NCBI RefSeq assembly: GCF_003344925.1
Contig: NZ_CP031188.1
Coordinates: 1,424,501 to 1,488,500 of the forward strand
From: Flavobacterium arcticum
Lineage (GTDB): Bacteria; Bacteroidota; Bacteroidia; Flavobacteriales; Flavobacteriaceae
Length of the DNA stretch: 64,000 nucleotides
Direction of reading: 5' to 3'
Below the pieces are notes generated by a model. The model was not told the DNA's origin. It saw only the letters and a list, made by a program, of their open reading frames with translations, and did no database searches. The translations under genes were made by a program, and so were the position numbers. Positions within the stretch are counted from its first letter, which is position 1, and each line of letters starts with the position of its first letter. Shown here in pieces: positions 53,202-62,861 of the stretch.

Positions 53202-56120
53202 TTAAAAATCGGCTCCCTGCCTTACTTGTACATAGCTGTCGCCTTCGGTAACTATATCTTGTACGGATACTACTGGCGCGGGGATGTTACTATTGGCTTG
53301 GGCTATTTTTGTGGCAAGCTCATCTGTATTTACTCCTGGTGTGGCTATGTCACGCGATACTATACCACCATTGGCAAAGTAGTTACTTGTAGATGGACTG
53401 CTTCCGCCTGCTGGGAAAGCGTTATTGAATGCCATGAAGTGACTGGCTGCGTTGCGGTTCATTACCCCAATGAGTTCGCCTTGCTCGGCTTCAAACTGTG
53501 TACCGTCGGCTCCGGTAAACATGGTTCCGCCGTTGCTGTGCCTGTTGCCACCAATATTGAAGAGTGCTCCTTTTTCAGCTTTGGGTGCTTTTGCGGGTTT
53601 AGTACTGGCTATTTTTTTTACATTTTTAACCCCTGCTACTACAGCTGCCCCAGCTGCGAGAGCTCCTAGAGCAGGACCTACTATTGGAATTCCCGACATA
53701 GCACCATAGGCGGAAACAGCACTTTTAAAGGTGTCGATAGTGGCTTGGGCAATAGCCATTGCTTTACCTGCTTCGCTTTCTTTGCCTAATATAGTGGCAA
53801 TGTTGTTATATGCACCTTTGGCAAGCTCTACTTTATTATTAAATTCAGCCTTTTTTATCTCTTCTAAATTTGCTGAATGATTTTTTTGGGCTTGTTCTTT
53901 TAAAGCATTAGATGCTTGGTCAGAAAGGTTTTCGTCAATTTTTCTTTGTTCTATTTCTGCGAGTTCTTGTGCATAACGTTCATTTTCAATAATTCTTTGT
54001 TGGTCATACTCATTAGCTGCCAAAGCGAGTTTTTGCTGAAATTCTTCCTCATGCTTTGCAACTTTTTCGGCTTTTTCCTGCTCTTCAAGAGCTTCATTAT
54101 TTTCTTTTACGGTTGCCTTGTGCTCGTTTTCTATCTCTTCTTTTTGTGCGAGGTATGCTAAATCTTCTTCGCTAAGCAATTGATTTTTTGCTCTTTTTGC
54201 TTTGATGATTTCATCGTTAGTACCTAGCTCTACAGCTAGTGTTTTGAGTTTTTGCTCTTTAATGCCCTCTAACCTTTTGTTTTCTTCGGCAATTATTTCT
54301 GCTGTTAGTTCGGTTTCGGCAGTTATCTTACTTTTATGGTTTTCTAGATAATTAGCAAGTTTTAAATTAGCATTGGCAATAGCTACTTCTGCTTGTTCTT
54401 TAGAGCTGTCAATTTCTATTTGATTTAATTTTAGCTTGAGGGCAAGCTCATCGTTTTTTGTTCTTGCTGTTGCAGCAAATTCGGCTTTTGCAATAGCTGT
54501 TTTTTGTTCTTGTATGTTTTTTAGATAGGCTATTTCCTCTTCGGCAGACATTTCTTTTTGACTCTGTGCCTGCATATAAAGGTCAAGATTTAATTGTAGT
54601 CTTTTAGCCTCTTCACTGTTTGCATCACGTTGTTTTTGTCGTCTTTCTTTTTCTTTGGTTTCATGTTCTGAATGTATACTATCGACTTTATCGTATAGTG
54701 CCTTTTCTCCTGCTTGGTGTTGAGCAATAGCTTCATTTCTTTTCGCTACTAGATCTGCAAGTTCTGCCTTTTCTGCATCTGTAAATCCATTTTCTTGGTA
54801 CTTTATTCGTAGCAACTCTATTTCTTGTTGCATACGATCGGCTATCAGCTTGTTATGGGCTGTTGCTGTATCGATTGCTTTTTTTGCTGCTGTTTCTCTT
54901 TCTTCAAAAGTTCTATTAGTATCGTCGGCTATTGTATTTTGCTTGTCAAGCTCTATACTAAGCTTACTTGTGTTTTTAGTGTATTCGGCAAGGCTTTTAT
55001 CTAGTGCTTTTTGTAGCTCGTCTATTTTTTTACCTCTATTATAGGCTTCGGTTAAATAGGAGTTTGTTTCTGCAGCTGCCTCTGATATTTTATCGGTAAT
55101 ATTCTCGGTGCCTAGTGCTACTTTCCCCGCTGCATCGGCTGCTACTTTTGCAGCTTCGCTAAATTCGCCTTTAAACAGTAGTCCTATTGCTTTACCCAAA
55201 TTGGGGATTAATTCTAGTAAACCAGTAAATCTATTTACAATATTATCTTTTATTAATGTTGCAAATTTTTCTATTGACTCTACAGGGTTGCTAAAGGCAT
55301 CTACTAAAAATTTTCCAACATTTTGAAAAACAGTCATTAGGGCACTAAATACAGATTGTAATGGACGTGTTACAGCAGTAAGTTTGTCCATGCCTTCTTG
55401 TGTGCCTGTTAAATAGCTAGAAACTGCTTTAAATGCTAGCCCTAGTGCTGCAATTATTGCTCCTATGGGTGTGGCTATAAAGCTTAGTGATGCTTTTGTC
55501 ATCCCTCCTATACCAGAGGTAATTCCTTTTAACCCTGATGATAATAACGGCATTACACCGCCTGCCTCTTGGGCTCTTGATATAAAGCCACCTAAACCGC
55601 CGTTTAGCAGGTTGATTTGGTTAAAAGAATCTTTTACTTGACTTTTATAGCCATCAAATGTAGTGTTTAGCCTTGTTTGGGCACTTGCATTTTCACTTAT
55701 CCATTTGTTGTTTTCTTGTAATTTTGTGTTTATTAAGTCGAGGTTTTTTTGATAGTTGTCACTGTTTACATTTAGCTCTGATCTTAGTTTTATGAGCTTT
55801 TTATTGTTTTTGACATATTCATTTTCGGTTTTATTTGTTTTAGCTATTGAGGCTTCTAGTGCTTTTTGTTTGGCAATTAATTTTTCATTTGCTTTTAATT
55901 TTTCGCTAATTAATTTTGCTTGAACATTGTATTTTTCATTTAGGGTGTTTATAGTTTGAGTAAGTTCTTTGTACTCTTGTGTGTTTTTTTTGCCACTTGC
56001 AAACATTTCCATTTGTTTGTCAAGGAGTATCTTTAGTTGATTTTCGAGTGTTTTTTGACTTTCAATATATGGTTTAATATCTACGTCAATCTCTGCCAAT
56101 ATTATTTTCTCATTTCTCAT
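53202..56120 (-). CDS. Tape measure protein
   Basis: A 972-residue tail length ruler. The N-terminal ~150 residues and 350-760 are long charged coiled coils (E/K/A/Q-rich). Hydrophobic segments lie near 205-235 (SFIATPIGAIIAALGLAF) and 825-850 (GIPIVGPALGALAAGAAVVAGV). The C-terminal GGNRHSNGG and GELIGVMNRNAASHF stretches are typical of phage tape measures. Using 0.15 nm per residue, the tail would be near 145 nm. No sheath gene is present, in line with a flexible siphovirus-like tail. Confidence 0.93.
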   Translation of the reverse strand: MRNEKIILAEIDVDIKPYIESQKTLENQLKILLDKQMEMFASGKKNTQEYKELTQTINTLNEKYNVQAKLISEKLKANEKLIAKQKALEASIAKTNKTENEYVKNNKKLIKLRSELNVNSDNYQKNLDLINTKLQENNKWISENASAQTRLNTTFDGYKSQVKDSFNQINLLNGGLGGFISRAQEAGGVMPLLSSGLKGITSGIGGMTKASLSFIATPIGAIIAALGLAFKAVSSYLTGTQEGMDKLTAVTRPLQSVFSALMTVFQNVGKFLVDAFSNPVESIEKFATLIKDNIVNRFTGLLELIPNLGKAIGLLFKGEFSEAAKVAADAAGKVALGTENITDKISEAAAETNSYLTEAYNRGKKIDELQKALDKSLAEYTKNTSKLSIELDKQNTIADDTNRTFEERETAAKKAIDTATAHNKLIADRMQQEIELLRIKYQENGFTDAEKAELADLVAKRNEAIAQHQAGEKALYDKVDSIHSEHETKEKERRQKQRDANSEEAKRLQLNLDLYMQAQSQKEMSAEEEIAYLKNIQEQKTAIAKAEFAATARTKNDELALKLKLNQIEIDSSKEQAEVAIANANLKLANYLENHKSKITAETELTAEIIAEENKRLEGIKEQKLKTLAVELGTNDEIIKAKRAKNQLLSEEDLAYLAQKEEIENEHKATVKENNEALEEQEKAEKVAKHEEEFQQKLALAANEYDQQRIIENERYAQELAEIEQRKIDENLSDQASNALKEQAQKNHSANLEEIKKAEFNNKVELAKGAYNNIATILGKESEAGKAMAIAQATIDTFKSAVSAYGAMSGIPIVGPALGALAAGAAVVAGVKNVKKIASTKPAKAPKAEKGALFNIGGNRHSNGGTMFTGADGTQFEAEQGELIGVMNRNAASHFMAFNNAFPAGGSSPSTSNYFANGGIVSRDIATPGVNTDELATKIAQANSNIPAPVVSVQDIVTEGDSYVQVRQGADF

Positions 56121-56121
56121 T

Positions 56122-56412
56122 TTATACTACGGTTAGGGTTAAAATATTGCTTTCAAGACTTGTAGTTTTATCTATAGTGTTTGCTGTAAGGCTCACTTGA
56201 TAATTGCCTGGTTGAGTATAGGTGAGATGATACTCATAATTTGATATTTTTGTTATTGTGGCATCTTGTGCATTTGTGTTAAAAGTATATGCTTTTTGAT
56301 TGTAAATAGTATCTAGCCATATGGTTACTGTTTCGCCTGTTGCTGCTTGTTTTGAAGTTGTGCCAAAGCCGAAATTTATAAAAGGTTTTATGTTGCTTAG
56401 AGGTGTTATCAT
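56122..56412 (-). CDS. Small Ig-like phage tail protein
   Basis: A 96-residue protein made of beta strands with a PKD/Ig-like look (YNQKAYTFNTNAQDATITKI, then YHLTYTQPGNYQVSLTA). Such domains decorate phage tail proteins. Its ATG overlaps the stop of the 742-residue gene (4-nt overlap) and its stop is 1 nt from the tape measure start. It may be a tail-associated accessory protein. Confidence 0.7.
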   Translation of the reverse strand: MITPLSNIKPFINFGFGTTSKQAATGETVTIWLDTIYNQKAYTFNTNAQDATITKISNYEYHLTYTQPGNYQVSLTANTIDKTTSLESNILTLTVV

Positions 56413-58637
56413 AATATAATGGTGACATTGTTAGACGGAATAGTGATTTGTACGATTTCGGAAAACTCGCCGCCTGCTTCGAGACGAATATGAAAATTAC
56501 CTGTAGGTGTAGAGTTATAATATCGTGGATTTGATGAAGCTCCCATTGGTGAGTTGTCCCATGTTTGTTGGTTATCATCTGATATTTGTAGGGTAACGCT
56601 ATTAACATCAATATTAAGGTCAAAATAGATAAGTACATTATGTGAGTCTACTAGTACTTTGTTTATTTTAATGGCAGGTGGTAATGCTGTTTCTTGTAGC
56701 CCGAAGTTTATTTTAATAAGTTCGCATTTTACAGTTTTGCCTTGTATATAATTGGTTATTTTATTGATAATAAAGTATCCTGCGAGTTGCTCTATATAAT
56801 AGAGTTTTTTAAAGTCGAAATTAGCAATATCAATATCTGTTAGGTAGAGTTCGGCAGTTGTTATCATTGCATTTTGCAGCAATAACCTTAATGGGGTATA
56901 GTAGCTTTGTATGGTGTCATGAAAGGGTAATTTCCAGTAGTTTTCTACCCATATATTGCTTACATATGTACTTTGCCCTAGTTGTGGCGATTTTAGTTTA
57001 ATACTTCTATTCTCATTCTCGGCTCTTAGTAGATAAAACCTTTTGTCTAGAGGTTTATAGCTTGTGGTTGTAGTTACTATATCTGTATCTTCATCAGTAA
57101 CATCTTCGGTTTCTTTTTCCCATAATTTATATACATGATGTTGCCTTCCCAAATAGGTTGTTTTTATTTTCTCTGGGCTGTATATTTTAGATTTAAATAG
57201 ATCTTTACTTTCTGCGAGCAGCTCATTGTCTATATCAATATAACTATCGTTATACCCAGCATCTTTATCGTTGTAATTGTATTTAAACCAGTTACGCCGA
57301 GAATAGTTACCGTAAGCATATTTCTCTGATGTTTTTGAAATAAATTTACTGCTCCAGTCTTGTGTTTCGGCAGTTTGTAATTGTTCTTGAAGCGTAAGAA
57401 ATTCATAACTATTACTATACTTGTCTTTATATAGCGTGAGCCCAAAACGTTGTATTACTTCTGTAAGGAAATCGCGCATAGAAAAACCAGAAAAATCTTC
57501 AATAAAATCATATTCATTTACGTTTACCTTTGTCAACTTTACATTAACATCTGTTGCTGAGTTTAGATGAAAACCATTAGTGCTGCTCGCATTTGAGGCT
57601 TTACCAATGAGTAAGCATACAGAGTCGTAATCGTTAAGATAAATGAGTTTACTTTTTTCAAAACCTTCATTAGAGGTCATGTTATCGCCTACTAGGGCTA
57701 TTTCTTGCACCTCATGTGCTGCTACATATGGGGCGTTTTTTCCTAAAAATAGTTTAAACGGTTTAGGGTATCCAAGGAAAGCCCTAGTGTCAATATTTCC
57801 TGATACTTCTATACGATAGTAGCCTGCTTCGGCTACTTTTAAATGCCTGTTATCTATGGCTGCAACAATTTCGTTAGTAGTACTACTGTTATAACCTATA
57901 TAGATTGTTTTTACATTTCCGCCTGAGCTTTCGTAACCACAGTCAGAACTCTCAAATAGCTCTTCTGGATTATCGCCTGTACTTAAACCCTTAGGATAGG
58001 TTATCCATAGGTTTTTAAATTCTTGCATGTCAAATATAGAACCACTATAGGCAATGTTATGTTCGCTAAAAATTTTGTGCCATAACCAAGCAACACTAAT
58101 AGAAGGTACTAGATAATCTGCATTTATAGTTGGAGGACCTATATTGAGAATTCCTGAACGTAGTCGTGTACCGCCATTATAATCTGTAAGGATGTATTTA
58201 TAAGGCAGGGTATCTGTCCAGCTAAGCTCTATTGTATCAACATTTTTTTGGTGCTGTAAATCGCTAAGGTCTAAATCGGCAAGAGATTTACCCTCTATAG
58301 CCTTATATAAATCGATAATACCATCATAAACAACTACATTAAAGTACTTGCCGCCATCGGTTACTACTGCCCAGCCTTTATATACAAAACATTCGCCGGT
58401 ATCGCTATACAGACTGCACTCGTTTTTTTGATAGGGGACATTAGAGTTGTTACCAGGAACGGTAAGAAAATCCAGTATTTTAAGATTTGTTGCTGTTTTT
58501 GGCAGCTTAAACTTGTTAGTATAATTTGTTTGTCGGTTTTGCAGGTTGCTCAGGTCATTTATCTGTTTTGTTTGGGCAATAATCTGCTTCGGGTCTAAGT
58601 CGACTAGCTGCCCGTTTATGTATAGGAGTAGAGACAA
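56409..58637 (-). CDS. Large phage tail protein, hub/baseplate candidate
   Basis: A 742-residue protein. The N-terminus MSLLLYINGQLVDLD and the stretch AQTKQINDLSNLQNRQTNYTNKFKLP are characteristic of a family in Bacteroidota phages whose genes adjoin the tape measure. The middle contains FSGFSMRDFLTEVIQRFGLTLYKD, as in distal tail or hub proteins. A position at the tail tip is inferred. Heptamer repeats and a ~120-nt gap separate it from the preceding gene. Confidence 0.7.
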   Translation of the reverse strand: MSLLLYINGQLVDLDPKQIIAQTKQINDLSNLQNRQTNYTNKFKLPKTATNLKILDFLTVPGNNSNVPYQKNECSLYSDTGECFVYKGWAVVTDGGKYFNVVVYDGIIDLYKAIEGKSLADLDLSDLQHQKNVDTIELSWTDTLPYKYILTDYNGGTRLRSGILNIGPPTINADYLVPSISVAWLWHKIFSEHNIAYSGSIFDMQEFKNLWITYPKGLSTGDNPEELFESSDCGYESSGGNVKTIYIGYNSSTTNEIVAAIDNRHLKVAEAGYYRIEVSGNIDTRAFLGYPKPFKLFLGKNAPYVAAHEVQEIALVGDNMTSNEGFEKSKLIYLNDYDSVCLLIGKASNASSTNGFHLNSATDVNVKLTKVNVNEYDFIEDFSGFSMRDFLTEVIQRFGLTLYKDKYSNSYEFLTLQEQLQTAETQDWSSKFISKTSEKYAYGNYSRRNWFKYNYNDKDAGYNDSYIDIDNELLAESKDLFKSKIYSPEKIKTTYLGRQHHVYKLWEKETEDVTDEDTDIVTTTTSYKPLDKRFYLLRAENENRSIKLKSPQLGQSTYVSNIWVENYWKLPFHDTIQSYYTPLRLLLQNAMITTAELYLTDIDIANFDFKKLYYIEQLAGYFIINKITNYIQGKTVKCELIKINFGLQETALPPAIKINKVLVDSHNVLIYFDLNIDVNSVTLQISDDNQQTWDNSPMGASSNPRYYNSTPTGNFHIRLEAGGEFSEIVQITIPSNNVTIIL

Positions 58638-58670
58638 TTTTAGAGGGTTTGTAAAAATCTTAAAGGTATT

Positions 58671-58755
58671 TAGTCATAAAGCCTAAAGTAGAATGTCTTA
58701 AAGTCTTAAAGTTCGTAAAGTATTCTTTCCTCTTTACGACTTTCAACCTTATGAC
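58671..58755. repeat. Heptamer repeat block inside the prophage
   Basis: CATAAAG-CCTAAAG-TAGAATG-TCTTAAA and GACTTTCAACCTTATGAC-like units fill the gap before the 742-residue gene. The family is the same as at 11822 and 19889 in the host part. Confidence 0.75.
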
Positions 58756-58759
58756 TGTA

Positions 58760-59935
58760 TTAAAGCGTTTGTGTGTACCTTTCTGGTAGTTCTAAATCAA
58801 ACGTAAAATTGGTAAGGGGTTGTCGTGGGTTTTTAAGGCGTGCGCTACTTGTTTTTAGGCTAACCTCTATCCAGTCGCGATGACTATTTTGTGCATAAGG
58901 TTTGCCTGTAAATAGGTATATTTTTGGGCTGTCTAGAATACCTTCTACAATGCCTCTTTCATCTTCATTGAGCAATTCGGCAATAACTCTTATAGTGTCT
59001 TGGCTTTCTTTACCCAGTGTTGCCACACGGGCAAAGGTATCTTCGAGGTTGCTGTTGTCTCGGTCTATTTCGCCCATATGTTTTGTTTTTCTATCTATGC
59101 TATAGGTGTTCTCGAACAGCCAATAACTGTAACCTCCCATGGCATTGAGCCATTTTAAGTAAACACCGCAAGTATATGGGGCTTTTTCTAGGGTTAGATA
59201 TTTTGTTTTGGTTACAAAAGTAAGTGTTGATGTTAAACACACCAGCTCGTTATAGCCTTCTGCAAGAGGTAATAAATCTTCGAGGGTTACATTGGTTCGT
59301 CCATCTGAAATTACTAATCGATAACAAGAGCCAATAGTACTGAAGTTATAGGATAATAAGTTGGTTTCGTTAGTTATAAGTAATGATCTTGTTCCTGTTA
59401 ATGGATTAACATGAGAAGAGGTGTTATAAAAAGGAATATCGAACGGATACCCTTGCCAGTACTTAAGGTAATGACTATTTGCCGAATCGTTTTTATAAGG
59501 TGAAAGCAATAGTAAATCGTCTGTATAGAACTTATTTATATTTGTTGGTTGCTGTACACCCGCAAGCCATGATAGTAAATAACTAATACTCTCTGTAGTA
59601 GTATCATCATAGGTTACTGTAAAGGTAATATTGCGCTGTGTATAAGTACCATTAGTAAAGTTATAGACATAGCTGTTTGCATCACCACCTTGTATGTTGG
59701 GCTCCATAGTATCATCAAAATTTTGGGTATTGATTAGTGCTGATACATAGGGGCGAAAATTAAAATAAAACTCCCCTTCTGGGTTGGGGTATAGTGTAGC
59801 GTTTATGGTGTTAAAACTGTCGTGTATATTACACGAAATAGGGTTAGCGTTACTACTGGTTTGAAACCGAATAATATCATTATTATACGCCATACGAAGT
59901 TTGTTCGCTTCAATAGGCTGTAAGAAATTTATCAT
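58760..59935 (-). CDS. Phage tail protein of unknown function
   Basis: A 391-residue beta-rich protein starting MINFLQPIEANKLRMAYNND, with many aromatic and N residues and a cysteine in CNIHDSF. No enzyme motif or membrane segment. Its ATG overlaps the preceding stop (4-nt overlap), so it is part of the tail operon. A distal tail component is a reasonable inference from position before the hub-like gene. Confidence 0.65.
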   Translation of the reverse strand: MINFLQPIEANKLRMAYNNDIIRFQTSSNANPISCNIHDSFNTINATLYPNPEGEFYFNFRPYVSALINTQNFDDTMEPNIQGGDANSYVYNFTNGTYTQRNITFTVTYDDTTTESISYLLSWLAGVQQPTNINKFYTDDLLLLSPYKNDSANSHYLKYWQGYPFDIPFYNTSSHVNPLTGTRSLLITNETNLLSYNFSTIGSCYRLVISDGRTNVTLEDLLPLAEGYNELVCLTSTLTFVTKTKYLTLEKAPYTCGVYLKWLNAMGGYSYWLFENTYSIDRKTKHMGEIDRDNSNLEDTFARVATLGKESQDTIRVIAELLNEDERGIVEGILDSPKIYLFTGKPYAQNSHRDWIEVSLKTSSARLKNPRQPLTNFTFDLELPERYTQTL

Positions 59936-60387
59936 GCTTTGTTTTGTTTTAAGAAGTTGATGATATCGTTGCTAAATTGTGTTATATATACATCGCTTAT
60001 GCGGTCTATAATTTGTTGCATTCGCTGGGGGGTGGCTACACTTGCTGCTATATCGCTACCGCTTTGCTGGGGTGTCCAGCCTTCGCGGGCTATTTTTCGG
60101 GCTATGAGGTAAGCAAGACTACTAAGGCTTATATTATTTTCTGCCTGTGCTGCTATGCCTTTTACTTTTATCCATTGTAATATGGCTTCGCTAGGTGGTT
60201 GTTTGCCTGGTGGGCGACCATCGGCATAGGCAGCACCCATTAGTGTAGCACTACTATCTGTTGTTTGTACCGCTAGCGTAGTAGCCCAGTTGCCAGAAGC
60301 TTTTAATCCCGAAGCCTCATACTTTGCAATAATGTCGGCTTTTAGAGCTTCGAACTCGGCAGCTAGGAGTGTTTTTATACTACTCAT
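59932..60387 (-). CDS. Phage tail/neck completion candidate
   Basis: A 151-residue protein with the start ATG at 60387, 8 nt inside the upstream gene. The helical start MSSIKTLLAAEFEALKADI, the GRPPGKQPPSEAILQWIKVKG motif and the later SLAYLIARKIAREGW look like HK97 gp10/tail completion proteins. The longer frame would add 21 residues encoded within the neighbouring gene and is less likely. Confidence 0.7.
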   Translation of the reverse strand: MSSIKTLLAAEFEALKADIIAKYEASGLKASGNWATTLAVQTTDSSATLMGAAYADGRPPGKQPPSEAILQWIKVKGIAAQAENNISLSSLAYLIARKIAREGWTPQQSGSDIAASVATPQRMQQIIDRISDVYITQFSNDIINFLKQNKA

Positions 60388-60829
60388 AATTATGCGGAAT
60401 GCGAATCTTGTAACTGCATAGTAGCCCATCCATATTAGCATCGAGGGCATCGGTAACGTCTATATTGTCCCATTGGGTAACTACTGTACCAAGGCAGGCA
60501 AGGCGGTCGCCCATTTGGGTAAATACTTGTAGTAGTGGCTCTATATTTACTACATATTTTGAGGTGGCTTGTGTGCCTCTTTCGGCAAAATACTGCTGGT
60601 CGTAATCGGAGTGTTTTACAAGGAAAAACTTCCCTTCATATTCAGTAGTGGTTATTTTAGTACCGCTGCTGTTGTATTCGCTTTTTCGATTGGTAAATTC
60701 ATGTAATAGGTAGGTTGTACCTACCGCTGCCGAGCCATCGAGCAGGTTGAGGGCTGCTTTTTTGCCATAGTGGTATTCTAGCCCTTTTTCTATAGCAAGG
60801 TCTTCTAGTATGCGTACAATGTCTTTCAT
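60380..60829 (-). CDS. Phage protein of unknown function (tail terminator candidate)
   Basis: A 149-residue protein with an N-terminal helix (MKDIVRILEDLAIEKG) and a beta-rich rest including VNIEPLLQVFTQMGDRLACLG. Size and place before a gp10-like gene fit a tail terminator. No specific motif was identified. The next gene overlaps its stop by 8 nt. Confidence 0.6.
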   Translation of the reverse strand: MKDIVRILEDLAIEKGLEYHYGKKAALNLLDGSAAVGTTYLLHEFTNRKSEYNSSGTKITTTEYEGKFFLVKHSDYDQQYFAERGTQATSKYVVNIEPLLQVFTQMGDRLACLGTVVTQWDNIDVTDALDANMDGLLCSYKIRIPHNYE

Positions 60830-60981
60830 TAAAAGTGTTTGAGGAAAGCTTTTTATTTTAGATGTTGGGCATTAGCCAATAGGTAATAGTTTTGTTTGTT
60901 TGAAGTTCTTAGCTTTAGTTTTCAGTCGCAGTCGCGGTTTTCAGTTGCACTCATAAAGAGATGACAATACTGTTGCGTTCT

Positions 60982-61013
60982 GTCATTGCGAGGAGGAACG
61001 ACGTGGCAATCTT
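60982..61013. repeat. Dispersed repeat A, left boundary of the propeller cassette
   Basis: Identical over 31 nt to the host copy at 3543. It is the inverted partner of 62192-62223 (one mismatch in 32). Confidence 0.85.
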
Positions 61014-61060
61014 AAATAGTCAAAAATTTTGTAGGTTTACATAATTCAACTGATAAATAT

Positions 61061-62182
61061 ATGATGCGAAAACATATTCAGATAAGGATGAAATATTTAT
61101 ATATAGCTTTTTCATTATTGTGCAGTTTTGTTTCCTATTCTCAAAGCGAGAGTACAGAACCATCGGAAAAAATCTATACAACAATGCTTAATGATGATAG
61201 TAACCTTTATGCGTTGAACGATAAAGGACAATTGACTGTATGGGATTTAAAAACGCTTAAAAAAATATATAAGCAAAACGATACTTTACCAAAATATACT
61301 GCTCTTGCAAAAAATAAAAACGATGTTGTTTATTTGGGAAGCAGTAAGGGTTTTGTTTATCGGTTAAAGCATTACTATAGTGCTGAGTTGATTTATAGAC
61401 CTAAGAAAACAGCGACTGAAATCTATTTTATTTTTTTTAATTCTAAAAATGAAATGTATTTTGTTTTAAATGACGGGTTATATTGTGTAAAAGAAGATAA
61501 GTTATATAATCAATTTAAAAATACAGGTTTTAGCGCTATGCAAAGAGTTTCCTTCAATGGTGCAAATTCAGATCCAGATATATATTTTGATGTTCCAACA
61601 GTAGCCTTTATTGATAGTAATGACCGTATATGGATGAGTGATTGTATGGGCGAGTTTGGCTGTACCAGAAATACTTTTGATGCTAATAATAATAAGATAT
61701 TAGATGAGGTGACAGAACTGAATTATATACAGTCTTTCACAGAAGATACCTTAGGGAACGTTTATGTTACCGAGGGTATAGAGCACCGTGGCAGGCATGG
61801 CGAAATATACAAAGTTAGTCCTAGTCTTAAAGCTATAAAGCTTTATGATTCTTATGATTCTGACTTTGATTTTGAAGGCGAAAAAATAGTGCTTGAAAAC
61901 GGTTTATTTATAGGTGCCGGTGCATGGAATAAAGCAGAGAAAAAACTTTATTTTGCAAGCTCAGATGGCTTTTATAGAGCTGCTATATCAACAAAAAATA
62001 AACTTATTGATGTTGAGAAATTATTTTCGCCTGTATTGACTGCCAAGCGTGAAAATCTTGCTATAGGTATGCAAATGCCTGTAAAGCAAGTTGCTTTTAC
62101 TAACGATAATCGCTTATTGTTTCTTACAGCCGCTAACGGTATAGGCGTATACAATGGCGAAGAATATATAATGCTCGAATAA
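61061..62182 (+). CDS. Secreted beta-propeller protein carried by the prophage (moron)
   Basis: A 373-residue protein on the strand opposite to the phage late genes. The signal peptide is evident in MKYLYIAFSLLCSFVSYSQ; initiation could be at 61061 or, more naturally for the signal, at 61088. The rest has repeated strands such as KNDVVYLGSSKGFVYRL, FIDSNDRIWMSDCMG and TEDTLGNVYVTEG, a propeller of the kind seen in host proteins. There is no T9SS sorting domain at the end (GVYNGEEYIMLE). So a periplasmic or outer-membrane associated protein is likely. It is flanked by inverted repeat A copies. A lysogen-expressed envelope-modifying role is inferred. Confidence 0.82.
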   Translation: MMRKHIQIRMKYLYIAFSLLCSFVSYSQSESTEPSEKIYTTMLNDDSNLYALNDKGQLTVWDLKTLKKIYKQNDTLPKYTALAKNKNDVVYLGSSKGFVYRLKHYYSAELIYRPKKTATEIYFIFFNSKNEMYFVLNDGLYCVKEDKLYNQFKNTGFSAMQRVSFNGANSDPDIYFDVPTVAFIDSNDRIWMSDCMGEFGCTRNTFDANNNKILDEVTELNYIQSFTEDTLGNVYVTEGIEHRGRHGEIYKVSPSLKAIKLYDSYDSDFDFEGEKIVLENGLFIGAGAWNKAEKKLYFASSDGFYRAAISTKNKLIDVEKLFSPVLTAKRENLAIGMQMPVKQVAFTNDNRLLFLTAANGIGVYNGEEYIMLE

Positions 62183-62191
62183 AACTCTTTA

Positions 62192-62223
62192 AAGATTGCC
62201 ACGTCGTCCCTCCTCGCAATGAC
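62192..62223. repeat. Dispersed repeat A, right boundary of the propeller cassette
   Basis: The inverse of 60982-61013: AAGATTGCCACGTCGTCC ... CTCGCAATGAC, one mismatch in 32. It lies 9 nt past the propeller gene stop. Confidence 0.85.
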
Positions 62224-62262
62224 TGCGACTTTAAACTATCAACTGCGATTGTTTATTAATTA

Positions 62263-62802
62263 CTACTGTACACTTAGTTTTCTATAATCGGCTTCTACTT
62301 CATTTTGTAGCTTGGTTTGTGCTAGTAGGCTAAAAATTTCACCATAGGGTTTGCGCCCCAAGTCGAAAGGGTATTGCCCCAGCAGCTTACCGAGTTGCAC
62401 AAGGGGCAGGGTGTCGTTATAGGTGTTTAGTTTTTCGGCACCAGCCAACTTCCAGAGGTGACTATCGGTGCTTTGTGACGACATTACTTTGTTCTCTGTA
62501 AATACTACACGTTCCAGTTCTTTTAAGATAAATTTTCTGGCACTGAAATATTCGGTAATGCTTGCTCTCCAAAATTCTTTTTCGGTTACATCATAACAGA
62601 TATTAAACAGCTGATATATACCTGCCCAGTCTTTTATTTTTGGCAATAGCCTAATAGCATATTTTACGTTAGCATACGGCATACTGTTGATGCTCATTTG
62701 CTTTTTGGCAAAGCTGTTTTTTGGGTTAAGGTGTTCTAGAACGGCATCATACAGGAGGGTGTCGCCTAACTGGGAATATTTTTTTAGTGTGATGTTTCTC
62801 AT
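62263..62802 (-). CDS. Phage protein of unknown function next to terminase
   Basis: A 179-residue helical protein starting MRNITLKKYSQLGDTLLYDAVL. It contains FARKFILKELERVVF-like helices and a conserved-looking YPFDLGRKPYGEIFSLL near the end. It lies 58 nt after the terminase stop on the same strand. An accessory packaging or head role is possible from position alone. No motif supports a function. Confidence 0.65.
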   Translation of the reverse strand: MRNITLKKYSQLGDTLLYDAVLEHLNPKNSFAKKQMSINSMPYANVKYAIRLLPKIKDWAGIYQLFNICYDVTEKEFWRASITEYFSARKFILKELERVVFTENKVMSSQSTDSHLWKLAGAEKLNTYNDTLPLVQLGKLLGQYPFDLGRKPYGEIFSLLAQTKLQNEVEADYRKLSVQ

Positions 62803-62835
62803 TTTTTGTTTTTTAGTTTAGTGTTATGGGTTGTG

Positions 62836-62861
62836 GATTGCCGCGCTTTGCTCGCAATGAC
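62836..62861. repeat. Dispersed repeat A, diverged half copy
   Basis: GATTGCCGCGCTTTGCTCGCAATGAC is half of the repeat seen at 49255-49350 and reaches the terminase stop codon. Confidence 0.65.

Noticed and set aside
53190..53669. Plus-strand frames over the tape measure gene
   Set aside because: They arise from the skewed composition of the coiled-coil and Ala/Gly-rich gene.
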